The notes under the pieces were generated by a model. That model saw only the letters and a program-made list of their open reading frames with translations. It did not search any database and was not told the origin of the DNA. Below, one piece after another: positions 1-8,268 of a stretch of DNA of 64,000 nucleotides (positions are counted from its first letter, which is position 1; each line of letters starts with the position of its first letter). This stretch comes from Cyclobacterium amurskyense. Lineage in GTDB: Bacteria; Bacteroidota; Bacteroidia; Cytophagales; Cyclobacteriaceae. The translations under genes were made by a program, and so were the position numbers. The DNA lies in assembly GCF_001050135.1 (NCBI RefSeq), contig NZ_CP012040.1, positions 5,845,001-5,909,000 of the forward strand, written 5' to 3'.

Positions 1-960
1 GAAAGTCAGTTAAAAGGTAATAATTCTACTGTCAAGCTTGCTGAAGACATCAGTGCCTTATTTGGAGATGCGGAAGCTACACAAAAAGCACTGGCCAATT
101 TAAAAGGCAATTCTGCAAGTCGTGAAGACAAAATAAAATCCCTTCAATTACTGACGGCCAGGCAAAAAAATGAATTGGTCCCATTACTCCCGGATTTATT
201 CAAAGATAAAGAAATGCGTACAACCGCTATCCGGTCTGCTGCTGCTTTCAATAACGAGCATTTGGGCAGGGAACTTATAAAATTGTACCCAAATTCATCT
301 GCTGAGGATAAAATAGCCATTCTCCAAACCCTGTCATCACGCCCAAGGTATGGCAATCTACTTTTGGACGAAATTAAAGCTGAAAATATTGTGAAAAAGG
401 AAATCCCCGTCACCTTGGCCAGGCAGCTTCATAGGGTAATTGGGAGTGGCTTTGTTGAATTTTGGGGTCCAATAGAGCATGTGCCTAATGATGCGGCGGC
501 CTATGACAGCTACCGATCAATTCTAACAACAAAAGCACTGGAAAAAGCAGACCTTAAAGCGGGAAAACGGCTTTTTATGCAATCTTGTGGGACTTGTCAC
601 AAAATGTTTGGGGAGGGAGCTGAAATAGGTCCTGATCTGACTGGGTCCAACCGAGCGAACACAGATTATATTCTCCTTAATGTACTTGAGCCTAGTGCTG
701 AAATTCAGGATGCTTATAAATTGGTAGTCATCACCACAATGGATGGTCGTACTTACACAGGTAACGTTGTGGCTGAAAACGGTAAACAGTTAACCTTAAA
801 AATCGCTGGACAGGAGCCTGTGAAAATCAACAAGTCTTCCATTCAAAACAAAGAAATAACCAATGTCTCTTTAATGCCTCCTGGTTTATTTGAGTCATTG
901 AACGAGAAAGAAATTGTGAATTTAATGGCCTACCTTAAAAGCTCGAAAAAAATAGATTAA
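1..960 (+). CDS. C-terminal part of a HEAT-repeat / c-type cytochrome (heme-binding) protein, cut by window start
   Basis: The reading frame is open from base 1, so the 5' end lies outside the window; the TTG at 175 is internal, not a start. About 319 residues are visible. The first half is helical and HEAT-like. A single c-type heme motif CGTCH sits near visible residue 196, followed by a GPDLTGSNR segment and a small beta-rich tail (residues about 235-290) typical of the C-terminal putative heme-binding domain (TIGR02603 type) found on membrane-bound dehydrogenase-like proteins of Bacteroidota and Planctomycetes. It probably acts in the periplasm as an electron-accepting module for sugar or alcohol oxidation. 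The substrate cannot be told because the catalytic part is missing. Its 3' end overlaps the convergent gene by 4 bp. Confidence 0.8.
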   Translation, partial: ESQLKGNNSTVKLAEDISALFGDAEATQKALANLKGNSASREDKIKSLQLLTARQKNELVPLLPDLFKDKEMRTTAIRSAAAFNNEHLGRELIKLYPNSSAEDKIAILQTLSSRPRYGNLLLDEIKAENIVKKEIPVTLARQLHRVIGSGFVEFWGPIEHVPNDAAAYDSYRSILTTKALEKADLKAGKRLFMQSCGTCHKMFGEGAEIGPDLTGSNRANTDYILLNVLEPSAEIQDAYKLVVITTMDGRTYTGNVVAENGKQLTLKIAGQEPVKINKSSIQNKEITNVSLMPPGLFESLNEKEIVNLMAYLKSSKKID

Positions 961-1613
961 TAAAGGTAACCATTGTTAAATTTAATTCTAATGCCTGCCG
1001 AATTGTTCAGCAAATGGGTCCATTTTGAGGATGGATTTCCCCAAGTTGGATGGTCGCCAAGGTAACGTCCTAAGTCGTAGGATAGCTTGTAATAAACGGA
1101 CAAGTAGGGATTAAATTCAAAATTAAATCCCGCTTTTGGCGCCAGTACACCTTTGGTAAATACTTGGGTTGTCCTTTCAGAAGAAAGGACAACATTTTGA
1201 TCAGTCTTTAAATTAATGAATTGAAAACCTGCTTCTATTCCTGAGAAAAATGAAAAGTTACTTTTGACAAAATAATCATAACGAAAAGATCCTTTGGTTT
1301 CAAACAACTGTTGATGCTGATCTGCTAGGCCATCTTCTGAATTGTATCGATTCAATCTATAAGCCCCAATATTAAACCCATAACTTACAGAATGGGCAAA
1401 ACGGTAATCATTTACATGATGATTAAAACCAAGCTCATAGCCTAAAGAAGGCCTGTAAACACTCTTTTCCTGACCAAACAAAACTTTTTGGGCTAAGCCA
1501 CCACTTATTTCAACCTGTTGGCCAAAACCATTACTGGTACTTAAAAAAAATACAAAGCTTATAAAGATGGCCATTTTTAACCTCTCAATAAATTTTAATT
1601 TTCTGCAATCCAT
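957..1613 (-). CDS. Putative outer-membrane beta-barrel protein, unknown function
   Basis: A 218-residue protein starting MDCRKLKFIERLKMAIF with a signal peptide ending near the NGFGQ segment (about residue 31). The rest is a series of alternating polar/aromatic strands (for example NHHVNDYRFAHSVSYGFNIG) and ends in a short aromatic strand with a terminal Tyr, as expected for a small outer-membrane barrel of the OmpW/opacity type. No catalytic motif is seen. It overlaps the convergent cytochrome gene by 4 bp and has no operon partner. An internal Met (residue 13) just before the hydrophobic core could be the true start. I do not recognise a specific family. Confidence 0.7.
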   Translation of the reverse strand: MDCRKLKFIERLKMAIFISFVFFLSTSNGFGQQVEISGGLAQKVLFGQEKSVYRPSLGYELGFNHHVNDYRFAHSVSYGFNIGAYRLNRYNSEDGLADQHQQLFETKGSFRYDYFVKSNFSFFSGIEAGFQFINLKTDQNVVLSSERTTQVFTKGVLAPKAGFNFEFNPYLSVYYKLSYDLGRYLGDHPTWGNPSSKWTHLLNNSAGIRIKFNNGYLY

Positions 1614-1905
1614 AAAGTTTTAAGATAGTTTAATTTTTCAACGCGAAATACGCCATAGTTTTCCAATTGGAATCACTTCCCAATGAAAATAAAGTCGATC
1701 AACACTATTGGATAATTTGGGTTTTAAAGGAATAAATGCCTAAACAATATCCATTCCAAAAATTACAGAATTGATATTTTAGTCTTCATTACTTTGAGTC
1801 AGATAGAACTTAAACGGTAAATCGCTTAATTCATTGTAAAATCTAAATAACTTACTTTTCGACCAAAGCCCAAGCAATCCATGCTTCAAAACCCAAAGAA
1901 AAAAT
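1614..1905. other. Divergent intergenic region with one solo repeat-end-like motif
   Basis: This AT-rich gap separates two divergent genes and contains no convincing ORF. At 1640-1658 it holds a 19-base stretch matching the left inverted-repeat end of the dispersed 210-bp element (copies at 8051, 13511 and so on) at 16 of 19 positions, without the rest of the element. Whether this is a relic or chance is open. Confidence 0.4.
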
Positions 1906-1913
1906 TACCTTTG
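1906..1913 (+). promoter_or_regulatory. Candidate -7 promoter box of pdeM (TAccTTTG)
   Basis: TACCTTTG matches the Bacteroidota -7 consensus TAnnTTTG exactly and lies 21 bp before the TTG start of pdeM, implying a very short leader. No clear TTTG/TTG -33 box is seen at the usual spacing. Confidence 0.4.
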
Positions 1914-1933
1914 TGATCAAACTTTTATAACCT

Positions 1934-2617
1934 TTGGCAGCAACAGACAACGGAACATATATTTGGAATCATGAACTGGCGACTTTACATTTATTAAAAG
2001 AAAAGGCCATATGGATAGCGGAGGAAAACAGCCTCTTGTTGGCTGACACTCACTTTGGTAAAGCTGCTCATTTTCGAAAGGCAGGTATACCTGTTCCAGA
2101 AAACATTCATTTGGCTGATTTTACTCGAATCCACGAATTATTGACTTCTACTGGTGCTTCTAAAGTATTATTTTTAGGAGACCTGTTTCACAGTGCTGCC
2201 AATGGAAGCTGGTTTACATTACTTGAATTTATTGAATTGCATCCCAATATTGATTTCCATTTGGTAATGGGCAATCATGATATATTGACAGATACTATTT
2301 ACAAAGACAGCCCATTATTAATTCACTCAGGAAATTTAAAAATGGGCAATTTGCTCTTAAGCCATAAACCTCAAGAAGGACTACCTAAGGGTATTTTAAA
2401 TATTTGTGGCCATATCCATCCAGGTATAGTCTTAAAGAAAAATGGTAAACAAAGCTTTAGATTGCCGGCCTTTTATCATAAAAACAACACATTGATTATG
2501 CCTGCATTTGGTCAATTTACCGGATTATTTTGCATGGATGTAAAAAGTGCCGAAAGCGTCATGGTAACAACTCCAGAAAAGGTAATTCCAATCAAATTAA
2601 ATAATAAGGTTGGTTAA
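1934..2617 (+). CDS. pdeM: Ligase-associated DNA damage response endonuclease PdeM (metallophosphoesterase)
   Basis: A 227-residue calcineurin-like metallophosphoesterase. The metal-binding motifs are in order: LLADTHFGK (residues 36-44), FLGDLFH (about 80), MGNHD (about 112), LLSHKP (about 137) and CGHIHPG (about 153). The ADTHFGKA start and the FRKAGIPVP segment are characteristic of PdeM, which is usually encoded with a Lhr-like helicase, exonuclease and DNA ligase in a repair cluster; those partners are not in this window. The start is taken as TTG at 1934 because the upstream in-frame GTG is followed at once by a stop, and because the -7 box lies just upstream. Confidence 0.85.
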   Translation: MAATDNGTYIWNHELATLHLLKEKAIWIAEENSLLLADTHFGKAAHFRKAGIPVPENIHLADFTRIHELLTSTGASKVLFLGDLFHSAANGSWFTLLEFIELHPNIDFHLVMGNHDILTDTIYKDSPLLIHSGNLKMGNLLLSHKPQEGLPKGILNICGHIHPGIVLKKNGKQSFRLPAFYHKNNTLIMPAFGQFTGLFCMDVKSAESVMVTTPEKVIPIKLNNKVG

Positions 2618-2640
2618 GTTAATATACCTGATTAATTTTG
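2610..2640 (+). promoter_or_regulatory. Bacteroidota-type promoter for the ftsX operon
   Basis: TTG at 2610-2612, a 20-bp spacer and TAATTTTG at 2633-2640 match the -33/-7 promoter architecture of Bacteroidota. The predicted start of transcription near 2647 gives a leader of about a dozen bases before ftsX. It would drive the whole ftsX-to-scoB run. Confidence 0.5.
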
Positions 2641-2659
2641 ACAAACACACTATTATGTG

Positions 2660-3550
2660 ATGGCTAAATTTAAGAGAAAAAAAACGAGACTGGGAAGTTA
2701 TAAATTTGCCAGCGTATTATTCAGCATAACCCTATCATTGCTAATGATGGGGCTTTTTGGTGTAATTGCCATTCAGGCGAAAAAGCTAACTTCCATAATA
2801 CGTGAAAACATAGAAGTTCAGGTATTTCTAAACAAGGAAATGGAGCAATCCAAAATAGACAAGCTCATCAGCCAGATGAGCAAGAAACCCTATGTTCTTA
2901 AAAAGGAAGATACTGCCATGCTTCAATTCACAAGCAAGGATGAGGCTGCAGAGGTATTTTTAAAGGAAGTAGGGGAAGATTTCACCCAATTTCTGGATGA
3001 CAATCCCCTCAGAGATTCTTTTACCTTTTCCATAAATGAGGAATTTCAAACCTCTGAGAAAATTCAAGAAATTGTAACAGAGATCGAAGCTATCCCTGGT
3101 GTTTTTGAAGTTACCTATATGCAAGATGTAGTATCTTCTATCAATGAAAACTTATTAAAAGTAGGCATTGTATTGGGAGCATTGATTTTAATTCTACTTA
3201 TAACGGTGGTGATTTTAATAAGCAACACAATAAAACTGGCTTTATTCTCTCAACGTTTTTTGATCCGAAGCATGCAACTCGTTGGTGCTACAAAGGGATT
3301 TATAAGAAGACCGTTTTTGTGGCGTGCCTTCCTTTATGGCGCATTGGGAGGCATTATTGCCTCAGGTATTATTTTCAGCCTCCTGGAATATGGTAAAAAT
3401 TTCATTGAAGGATTACAATTACTTTACGATATAGAATTGCTCGCCATGTTATTTGGAAGCTTAATTTTATTGGGAGCCTTAATGTCCTGGTTAAGTACTT
3501 ACCGCTCTATCAATAAATACCTCAACATGTCTTTGGACGAATTATACTAA
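2660..3550 (+). CDS. ftsX: Cell division protein FtsX (permease-like)
   Basis: About 296 residues with the classic FtsX plan: a basic cytoplasmic N-terminus (FKRKKTRLGSYKF), TM1 (residues about 17-40), an extracytoplasmic domain of about 125 residues containing the VQVFLNKEM and IPGVFEVTYM segments, then three further TM helices (about 166-190, 217-242, 258-282). FtsX partners the ATPase FtsE to control peptidoglycan hydrolases at the septum; ftsE is not adjacent, as is common in Bacteroidota. An in-frame GTG directly precedes the ATG at 2660; I chose the ATG. It is the first gene of an operon with DUF3098, uppP, truB and ribF. Confidence 0.92.
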   Translation: MAKFKRKKTRLGSYKFASVLFSITLSLLMMGLFGVIAIQAKKLTSIIRENIEVQVFLNKEMEQSKIDKLISQMSKKPYVLKKEDTAMLQFTSKDEAAEVFLKEVGEDFTQFLDDNPLRDSFTFSINEEFQTSEKIQEIVTEIEAIPGVFEVTYMQDVVSSINENLLKVGIVLGALILILLITVVILISNTIKLALFSQRFLIRSMQLVGATKGFIRRPFLWRAFLYGALGGIIASGIIFSLLEYGKNFIEGLQLLYDIELLAMLFGSLILLGALMSWLSTYRSINKYLNMSLDELY

Positions 3551-3554
3551 GAAT

Positions 3555-3758
3555 ATGAAAAACAATCCATTGCCTTTTTCGAAAAAAAATTATCAGCTCA
3601 TGCTTATCGGTATTGCAATCATCGTGGTTGGGTTTGCCATTATGGGATTAGATAGCAGCCCTCATGGGTTTGGCTTTATGGGTTTAACCTTAGGCCCTAT
3701 TGTAGTATTATCAGGTTTTCTTTTTGAATTTTACGCCATTTTTTATAAAAATAAATAA
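3555..3758 (+). CDS. DUF3098 small membrane protein
   Basis: A 67-residue protein with two predicted TM helices (residues about 15-32 and 41-63) joined by a Gly-rich loop with SSPHGFG. This length and layout match DUF3098, a small Bacteroidota family regularly found between ftsX and uppP. It starts 4 bp after ftsX and ends 5 bp before uppP. The function is unknown; the location suggests an accessory role in envelope or division processes (inference). Confidence 0.85.
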   Translation: MKNNPLPFSKKNYQLMLIGIAIIVVGFAIMGLDSSPHGFGFMGLTLGPIVVLSGFLFEFYAIFYKNK

Positions 3759-3763
3759 AAGTA

Positions 3764-4558
3764 ATGACCATTTTTGAAGCAATTATTTTGGGTATAGTTC
3801 AGGGGCTTACTGAATTCCTACCTGTATCATCCAGCGGACATTTAGAAATTGCAGCTGCACTACTGGGTAGCAATTCTGTACCCGAAGAAAGTTTACTATT
3901 TACTGTAGTCGTCCATTTTGCCACTGCTTTAAGTACAATAGTCGTATTTAGAAAAGATGTTGCTGATCTTTTAAACGGATTGTGTCAGTTTAAAAACAAT
4001 GAGGAAACCCAATTTTCCTTAAAAATCATCTTATCCATGATTCCTGCTGTTGTGGTAGGTTTACTTTTTGAAGAACAGTTGGAGCAATTGTTTGGTGGTA
4101 AGGTTGTTTTTGTAGGATTCATGCTTTTGATAACGGGCTTATTACTCTATCTAGCAGACAAAGCAAAAAACACAGGTAAACCAGTTTCCTTTGTCAATGC
4201 TGTTATTATTGGGATTGCGCAGGCTGTCGCCATGTTGCCAGGAATTTCTCGCTCTGGAGCAACTATTTCGACTTCTGTTTTACTGGGTATAGATAAGAAT
4301 AGAGCAGCAAGGTTTTCTTTTTTAATGGTAGTTCCATTAATCTTAGGAAAAATAGGTAAAGATGTTTTATCAGGTGACCTGACTTACCAAAGTGACCAGT
4401 TTGGAAGTATGGTTATCGCTTTCACTGCGGCATTTGTCGCAGGACTTATAGCATGCACATGGATGATTCAACTTGTTAGAAAAAGTAAGTTGAGTTATTT
4501 CTCAGTTTATTGTGTCATAGTTGGTGTACTCGCCATTGTTGCTGGAACATATTATTAA
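3764..4558 (+). CDS. uppP: Undecaprenyl-diphosphatase UppP (BacA)
   Basis: A 264-residue polytopic membrane enzyme that dephosphorylates undecaprenyl pyrophosphate to recycle the lipid carrier for cell-wall and O-antigen synthesis. The two signature motifs are present: GLTEFLPVSSSGHL near residues 14-27 and LPGISRSGATIS near residues 156-168. Length equals the family norm. Its stop codon overlaps the truB start by one base, indicating translational coupling in the ftsX operon. Confidence 0.96.
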   Translation: MTIFEAIILGIVQGLTEFLPVSSSGHLEIAAALLGSNSVPEESLLFTVVVHFATALSTIVVFRKDVADLLNGLCQFKNNEETQFSLKIILSMIPAVVVGLLFEEQLEQLFGGKVVFVGFMLLITGLLLYLADKAKNTGKPVSFVNAVIIGIAQAVAMLPGISRSGATISTSVLLGIDKNRAARFSFLMVVPLILGKIGKDVLSGDLTYQSDQFGSMVIAFTAAFVAGLIACTWMIQLVRKSKLSYFSVYCVIVGVLAIVAGTYY

Positions 4559-5247
4559 TGAACAATCAGCAAAAACCATACGGAGAAGTTTTTCTCGTCA
4601 ACAAACCCTACAAATGGACTTCTTTTGATGCCGTAAAAAAGCTAAGAAATGCGCTTAAGGTAAAGAAAGTAGGACATGCAGGCACCCTTGATCCTTTGGC
4701 TACAGGCCTATTGATTATTTGTGCTGGAAAAGAAACGAAAAACATCGAACAGTATCAGGCTCAAAAAAAGGAATACTCTGGTACTTTTGTTTTGGGTAAA
4801 ACCACTGATTCTTTCGATTTAGAGCAGGAGGTGATTGATGTTGCCGACCCAATGCATCTGACCGAGGAGGAGATTTTAAAGGCTGTTGCTACCCTTACGG
4901 GAGACATCATGCAAATTCCACCAAATCATTCCGCTATTAAAAAGGATGGAAAACGCGTCTACGAATCTGCAAGAAAAGGGATTACTGTAATACTTGACCC
5001 TAGGCCAGTTACTGTGGAAGTATTTGAAATAACCCGTATCGAGCTACCAGAAATCCATTTCAGGATAGTTTGTTCCAAGGGAACTTATATCAGAAGTCTG
5101 GCAAGAGATCTTGGAGATGCGCTTGAGGTGGGTGCATACATGTCGGCCCTTTCCCGAGATGCTATTGGTGAATTCAAGCTTGAAAATGCCTGGGAGCTTG
5201 ATCAATTGATAGAAAAAATCAAAAAAGAGCAAAATGAAAATTTATAA
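4558..5247 (+). CDS. truB: tRNA pseudouridine(55) synthase TruB
   Basis: Makes pseudouridine 55 in the T loop of tRNAs. The catalytic motif GHAGTLDPLATGLL with the nucleophilic Asp is at about residues 39-52, and the KGTYIRSLARDLG motif is near residue 178. The frame opens 16 codons earlier (4510) inside uppP, but the ATG at 4558 overlaps the uppP stop and gives the normal protein start MNNQQKPYGEVFLVNKP. About 229 residues, a short TruB without a long PUA tail. It overlaps ribF by 14 bp. Confidence 0.95.
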   Translation: MNNQQKPYGEVFLVNKPYKWTSFDAVKKLRNALKVKKVGHAGTLDPLATGLLIICAGKETKNIEQYQAQKKEYSGTFVLGKTTDSFDLEQEVIDVADPMHLTEEEILKAVATLTGDIMQIPPNHSAIKKDGKRVYESARKGITVILDPRPVTVEVFEITRIELPEIHFRIVCSKGTYIRSLARDLGDALEVGAYMSALSRDAIGEFKLENAWELDQLIEKIKKEQNENL

Positions 5248-6184
5248 ATCTCTTGATGATTTCCCTGACATTCAAAAACCTGTAGTTACGATTGGCTCTT
5301 TTGATGGTGTGCACCTTGGCCACCAAAAAATACTCAAAAGACTTAAAAACATTGCCAAATCCATAAATGGAGAAACCGTATTGGTCTCCTTTTGGCCCCA
5401 TCCGAGAATGGTATTGTTTCCTGAATCGCATGGAATAAAATTGCTTTATAGCTTTAATGAAAAAGTAGCACTTTTAGAAAGTTTTGGCATTGATCACCTA
5501 TTAAGTATTCCATTTACGATGGAGTTTTCTAAAATGGAATCTAAAGATTTTATTGAGAAAATATTAGTAGAGAAAATCAAAACCAAGAAGCTGGTCATAG
5601 GCTACGACCATCGATTTGGCAGAGGCAGAGAAGGCAGTTTTGCCCACCTACATGCAGAACAAGGTCGGTATAATTTTGAACTTGAGGAAATCCCCAGAAA
5701 GGACATAGATAATATAGGCATAAGTAGCACCAAAATCAGAAAAGCACTCGAAACGGGAAATATCGTTTTAGCCAATGAATTTCTTGGCAGACCTTACAAC
5801 TTACAGGGAGAAGTTATAGAAGGTGATAAAATTGGTAGAACTATAGGCTTCCCTACAGCCAATATTAAACTTGAAGAAAAGAATAAACTGGTACCAATGG
5901 ATGGGGCATATATTGTAAGGGTTTTGATAGAAGACAAAGCCTACGAAGGTATGCTCAATATAGGCATTCGTCCAACTATCTCTGGCGAACGAAGAAATAT
6001 TGAAGTAAATATTTTGGACTTTGATCAAGACATTTACGGTAAAATCATTAACATGGAGTTATTAGCATTCCTACGTTCTGAGAAAAAATTTGAGAACCTC
6101 AATGCCTTAAAAAAGCAATTGAATATAGACCAAGAACAGGTAGTAGATTTCTTTTCTGCAACAAACAAGAAGTCTAATGATTGA
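5234..6184 (+). CDS. ribF: Bifunctional riboflavin kinase / FAD synthetase RibF
   Basis: Converts riboflavin to FMN and FMN to FAD. The N-terminal adenylyltransferase domain carries GSFDGVHLGHQKIL (residues about 22-35) and the GISSTKIRKAL motif (about 162); the C-terminal kinase domain begins GRPYNLQGEV (about 184) and contains GRTIGFPTANI (about 200). 316 residues, the usual length. It overlaps truB by 14 bp and scoA by 8 bp. The truB-ribF pairing is widespread in bacteria. Confidence 0.96.
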   Translation: MKIYKSLDDFPDIQKPVVTIGSFDGVHLGHQKILKRLKNIAKSINGETVLVSFWPHPRMVLFPESHGIKLLYSFNEKVALLESFGIDHLLSIPFTMEFSKMESKDFIEKILVEKIKTKKLVIGYDHRFGRGREGSFAHLHAEQGRYNFELEEIPRKDIDNIGISSTKIRKALETGNIVLANEFLGRPYNLQGEVIEGDKIGRTIGFPTANIKLEEKNKLVPMDGAYIVRVLIEDKAYEGMLNIGIRPTISGERRNIEVNILDFDQDIYGKIINMELLAFLRSEKKFENLNALKKQLNIDQEQVVDFFSATNKKSND

Positions 6185-6872
6185 TAAAACTGTAAAAGAT
6201 GCACATGAAGCAGTCTCTGATATAGAAAATGGAGCTGTTATACTTATTGGTGGTTTTGGACTTTGTGGCATACCTGAAGCCAGTATCAATGCATTGCTAA
6301 AGACAAAGCTTAAAGGCCTGACCTGCATTTCCAATAACGCGGGAGTTGATGATTTTGGAGTAGGTTTACTCATCAAACAACATATGCTTAGAAAGTTAAT
6401 CTCAAGCTATGTAGGGGAAAATTTAGAGTTTGAAAAACAATTCAAAGCCGGAACCCTGGAATTAGAATTGATACCTCAAGGGACGCTTGCGGAACGGATA
6501 AGAGCTGGTGGTGCTGGCATACCTGCCTTCTATACCCCGGCTGGGGTTGGCACACATTTAGCTGAAGGCAAAGAAGTAAGAGAGTTTGACGAACGTTTAT
6601 TTTTATTGGAACGTTGGATAAAAGCTGATTTTGCACTTATTAAAGCCTGGAAAGGTGACACTGCCGGAAATCTGATTTATAAAGGAACAGCCAGAAACTT
6701 TAATCCATTGATGGCCACCGCAGGTAAAATCACTATCGCTGAAGTGGAAGAACTGGTACCGGTGGGAGAGTTAGACCCCAACCAAATTCATACGCCTGGA
6801 ATATATGTGCAGCGCATTTTTCAAGGTGACAATTATGAAAAAAGAATAGAAAATCAAACCGTTAGAAAATAA
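6177..6872 (+). CDS. scoA: 3-oxoacid CoA-transferase subunit A (SCOT family)
   Basis: 231 residues with the CoA-transferase family I alpha-subunit signature GGFGLCGIPE (about residues 25-34) and the conserved GAGIPAFYTPAGVGT stretch (about 111-125). Together with scoB it moves CoA from succinyl-CoA to acetoacetate or a similar 3-oxoacid, allowing use of ketone bodies and branched-chain amino acid products. It overlaps ribF by 8 bp, so it is co-translated with a housekeeping operon; scoB follows after 12 bp. Confidence 0.93.
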   Translation: MIDKTVKDAHEAVSDIENGAVILIGGFGLCGIPEASINALLKTKLKGLTCISNNAGVDDFGVGLLIKQHMLRKLISSYVGENLEFEKQFKAGTLELELIPQGTLAERIRAGGAGIPAFYTPAGVGTHLAEGKEVREFDERLFLLERWIKADFALIKAWKGDTAGNLIYKGTARNFNPLMATAGKITIAEVEELVPVGELDPNQIHTPGIYVQRIFQGDNYEKRIENQTVRK

Positions 6873-6884
6873 TCTTTACTACGC

Positions 6885-7553
6885 ATGCTAAGCAAGAAAC
6901 AAATAGCTCAGAGAATCGCCAGTGAGATCAAAGACGGTCAATACATATATCTAGGCATTGGCATCCCTACTTTAATTGCCAATTATCTTCCGGAACAGCT
7001 ACAGGTTGTGTTTCAGTCGGAAAATGGACTTTTGGGAATAGGCCCATATCCGGAAACGGAAAATATGGATCCCGATATAATCAATGCAAGCAAAGAAACC
7101 ATAAGTATGGTCAAGGGCTCCTCTTTGTTTGATTCTGCAGAAGCTTTTGCCATGATCAGAGGAGGGCATATTGACCTTTCCATTTTAGGTGCATTGGAAG
7201 TATCAGAAAATGGAGACATAAGTAACTGGAAAATCTCATCCGGGCTTGTAAAAGGTGTTGGAGGGGCATTGGATCTGGTAGCTTCTGAAGCTAAACTTTA
7301 TGTAGCCATGCATCATTGTCATAAAGATGGTAGTTCCAAATTGCTCAAACATTGTGAGATGCCTATTACGGGAATTAGATGCGTTCAAAAGATTTTCACA
7401 GACCTTGGTGTATTCACTATACTTCCTGAAGGTGGTTTTAAACTCTGTGAAAGAGCTCCTGGCGTCAGTATTGAAGAAATAAAAGCAAAAACCGAAGGAA
7501 GACTTGTAATAAAGGGAGATATAAAGGAAATGGAATTGTTTGATAGGGATTAG
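6885..7553 (+). CDS. scoB: 3-oxoacid CoA-transferase subunit B (SCOT family)
   Basis: 222 residues with the beta-subunit catalytic motif SENGLLGIGPYP (about residues 45-56), whose Glu forms the glutamyl-CoA intermediate, and the downstream GGHIDLSILGALEVSENGD stretch. It follows scoA by 12 bp and is the last gene of the ftsX-uppP-truB-ribF-scoAB run. Length is typical for the small subunit. Confidence 0.93.
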   Translation: MLSKKQIAQRIASEIKDGQYIYLGIGIPTLIANYLPEQLQVVFQSENGLLGIGPYPETENMDPDIINASKETISMVKGSSLFDSAEAFAMIRGGHIDLSILGALEVSENGDISNWKISSGLVKGVGGALDLVASEAKLYVAMHHCHKDGSSKLLKHCEMPITGIRCVQKIFTDLGVFTILPEGGFKLCERAPGVSIEEIKAKTEGRLVIKGDIKEMELFDRD

Positions 7554-7578
7554 TGAAGGCACTTTGCCAATTCTTTCT

Positions 7579-7586
7579 TAATTTTG
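7579..7586 (+). promoter_or_regulatory. Candidate -7 promoter box of gldC (TAatTTTG)
   Basis: TAATTTTG exactly fits TAnnTTTG. A transcript starting about 7 bp downstream would begin after the upstream ATG at 7588, which supports the ATG at 7612 as the real gldC start. The -33 box is weak (TTTG at 7563, spacing too short). Confidence 0.4.
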
Positions 7587-7611
7587 CATGAATAAATTGA
7601 ATCTAATAAAA

Positions 7612-7953
7612 ATGAAAAAATCTGAAATCAAATTTACTGTTTCCCTGGACGATGATAATCTGCCAAAAAGTATAGAATGGGATGCTACTGACAAAGAAGC
7701 CGAAGGGGCTGAATCTACCAGAAGCATAAGTTTGAATGTTTGGGATACGCTTAACCAAAGTACCTTAAGAATCGATCTTTGGACTTCAGAAATGTCAGTT
7801 GCAGAAATGAAAAGATTTTATATTGATATTTTAGGTGGTATGGGACAAAACATATTGAACAGCACAGGAGACGAATACTATTCTGAAGAGATAAAAGCCC
7901 TTTGTGACCGTTTAGTAAAACATGTCAACGAGGAAAACGAAAAAAAGCAATAA
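7612..7953 (+). CDS. gldC: Gliding motility protein GldC
   Basis: About 113 residues beginning MKKSEIKFTVSLDDDNLP, with the family hallmarks IEWDATD, SISLNVWD and LRIDLWTSEMSV followed by a C-terminal helical segment (MKRFYIDILGGMGQNI). GldC is a small cytoplasmic protein needed for or associated with gliding motility in Bacteroidota; its biochemical role is not established. An in-frame ATG eight codons earlier (7588) is less likely because of the promoter position and family starts. A strong terminator follows 50 bp after the stop. Confidence 0.92.
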   Translation: MKKSEIKFTVSLDDDNLPKSIEWDATDKEAEGAESTRSISLNVWDTLNQSTLRIDLWTSEMSVAEMKRFYIDILGGMGQNILNSTGDEYYSEEIKALCDRLVKHVNEENEKKQ

Positions 7954-8002
7954 TTCTTTGAATGCTTTTGAGGTACAATTACCTCTTTATTTTAAATATA
8001 GC

Positions 8003-8036
8003 AAATGGATAATCCTTAATTTGGATTATCCATTTT
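8003..8036 (+). terminator. Rho-independent terminator of gldC
   Basis: Stem AAATGGATAATCC (8003-8015) and GGATTATCCATTT (8023-8035) with a 7-base loop, followed by a short T run. A 13-bp perfect stem. The dispersed repeat copy A begins 15 bp later. Confidence 0.85.
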
Positions 8037-8050
8037 TGTATACAAAGGTT

Positions 8051-8268
8051 TTAACCCGAAATATGCAATAGACATTCTATTACGTGCTGAAATCGCTTTA
8101 AAATCAGCCACTTCGTTGCTGTTTGGAGATTTCACCATAGCGGTGCTATGCTAAAATCTCCAAACAGCCTGATTTTCTGCGATTGCAACACTTCCCGTAA
8201 ACACGGGACAGGCTTCACCCCTGACAATTGTCAGGACGGAGAAATCCTATTACATAATCCGGGTTTAA
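8051..8268 (+). repeat. Dispersed 210-bp MITE-like element, copy A (forward orientation)
   Basis: Core about 8055-8264, flanked by TTAA on both sides. Left end CCCGAAATATGCAATAG and right end (reverse complement) ACCCGGATTATGTAATAG form an imperfect terminal inverted repeat. Inside are a long hairpin and two short ones (CCCGT/ACGGG and the palindrome CTGACAATTGTCAG). This copy differs from the others in having a perfect 15-bp stem, GCTGTTTGGAGATTT pairing with AAATCTCCAAACAGC, around the inner CATAGC/GCTATG stem. It lies between the gldC terminator and the TonB receptor gene. Confidence 0.9.
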
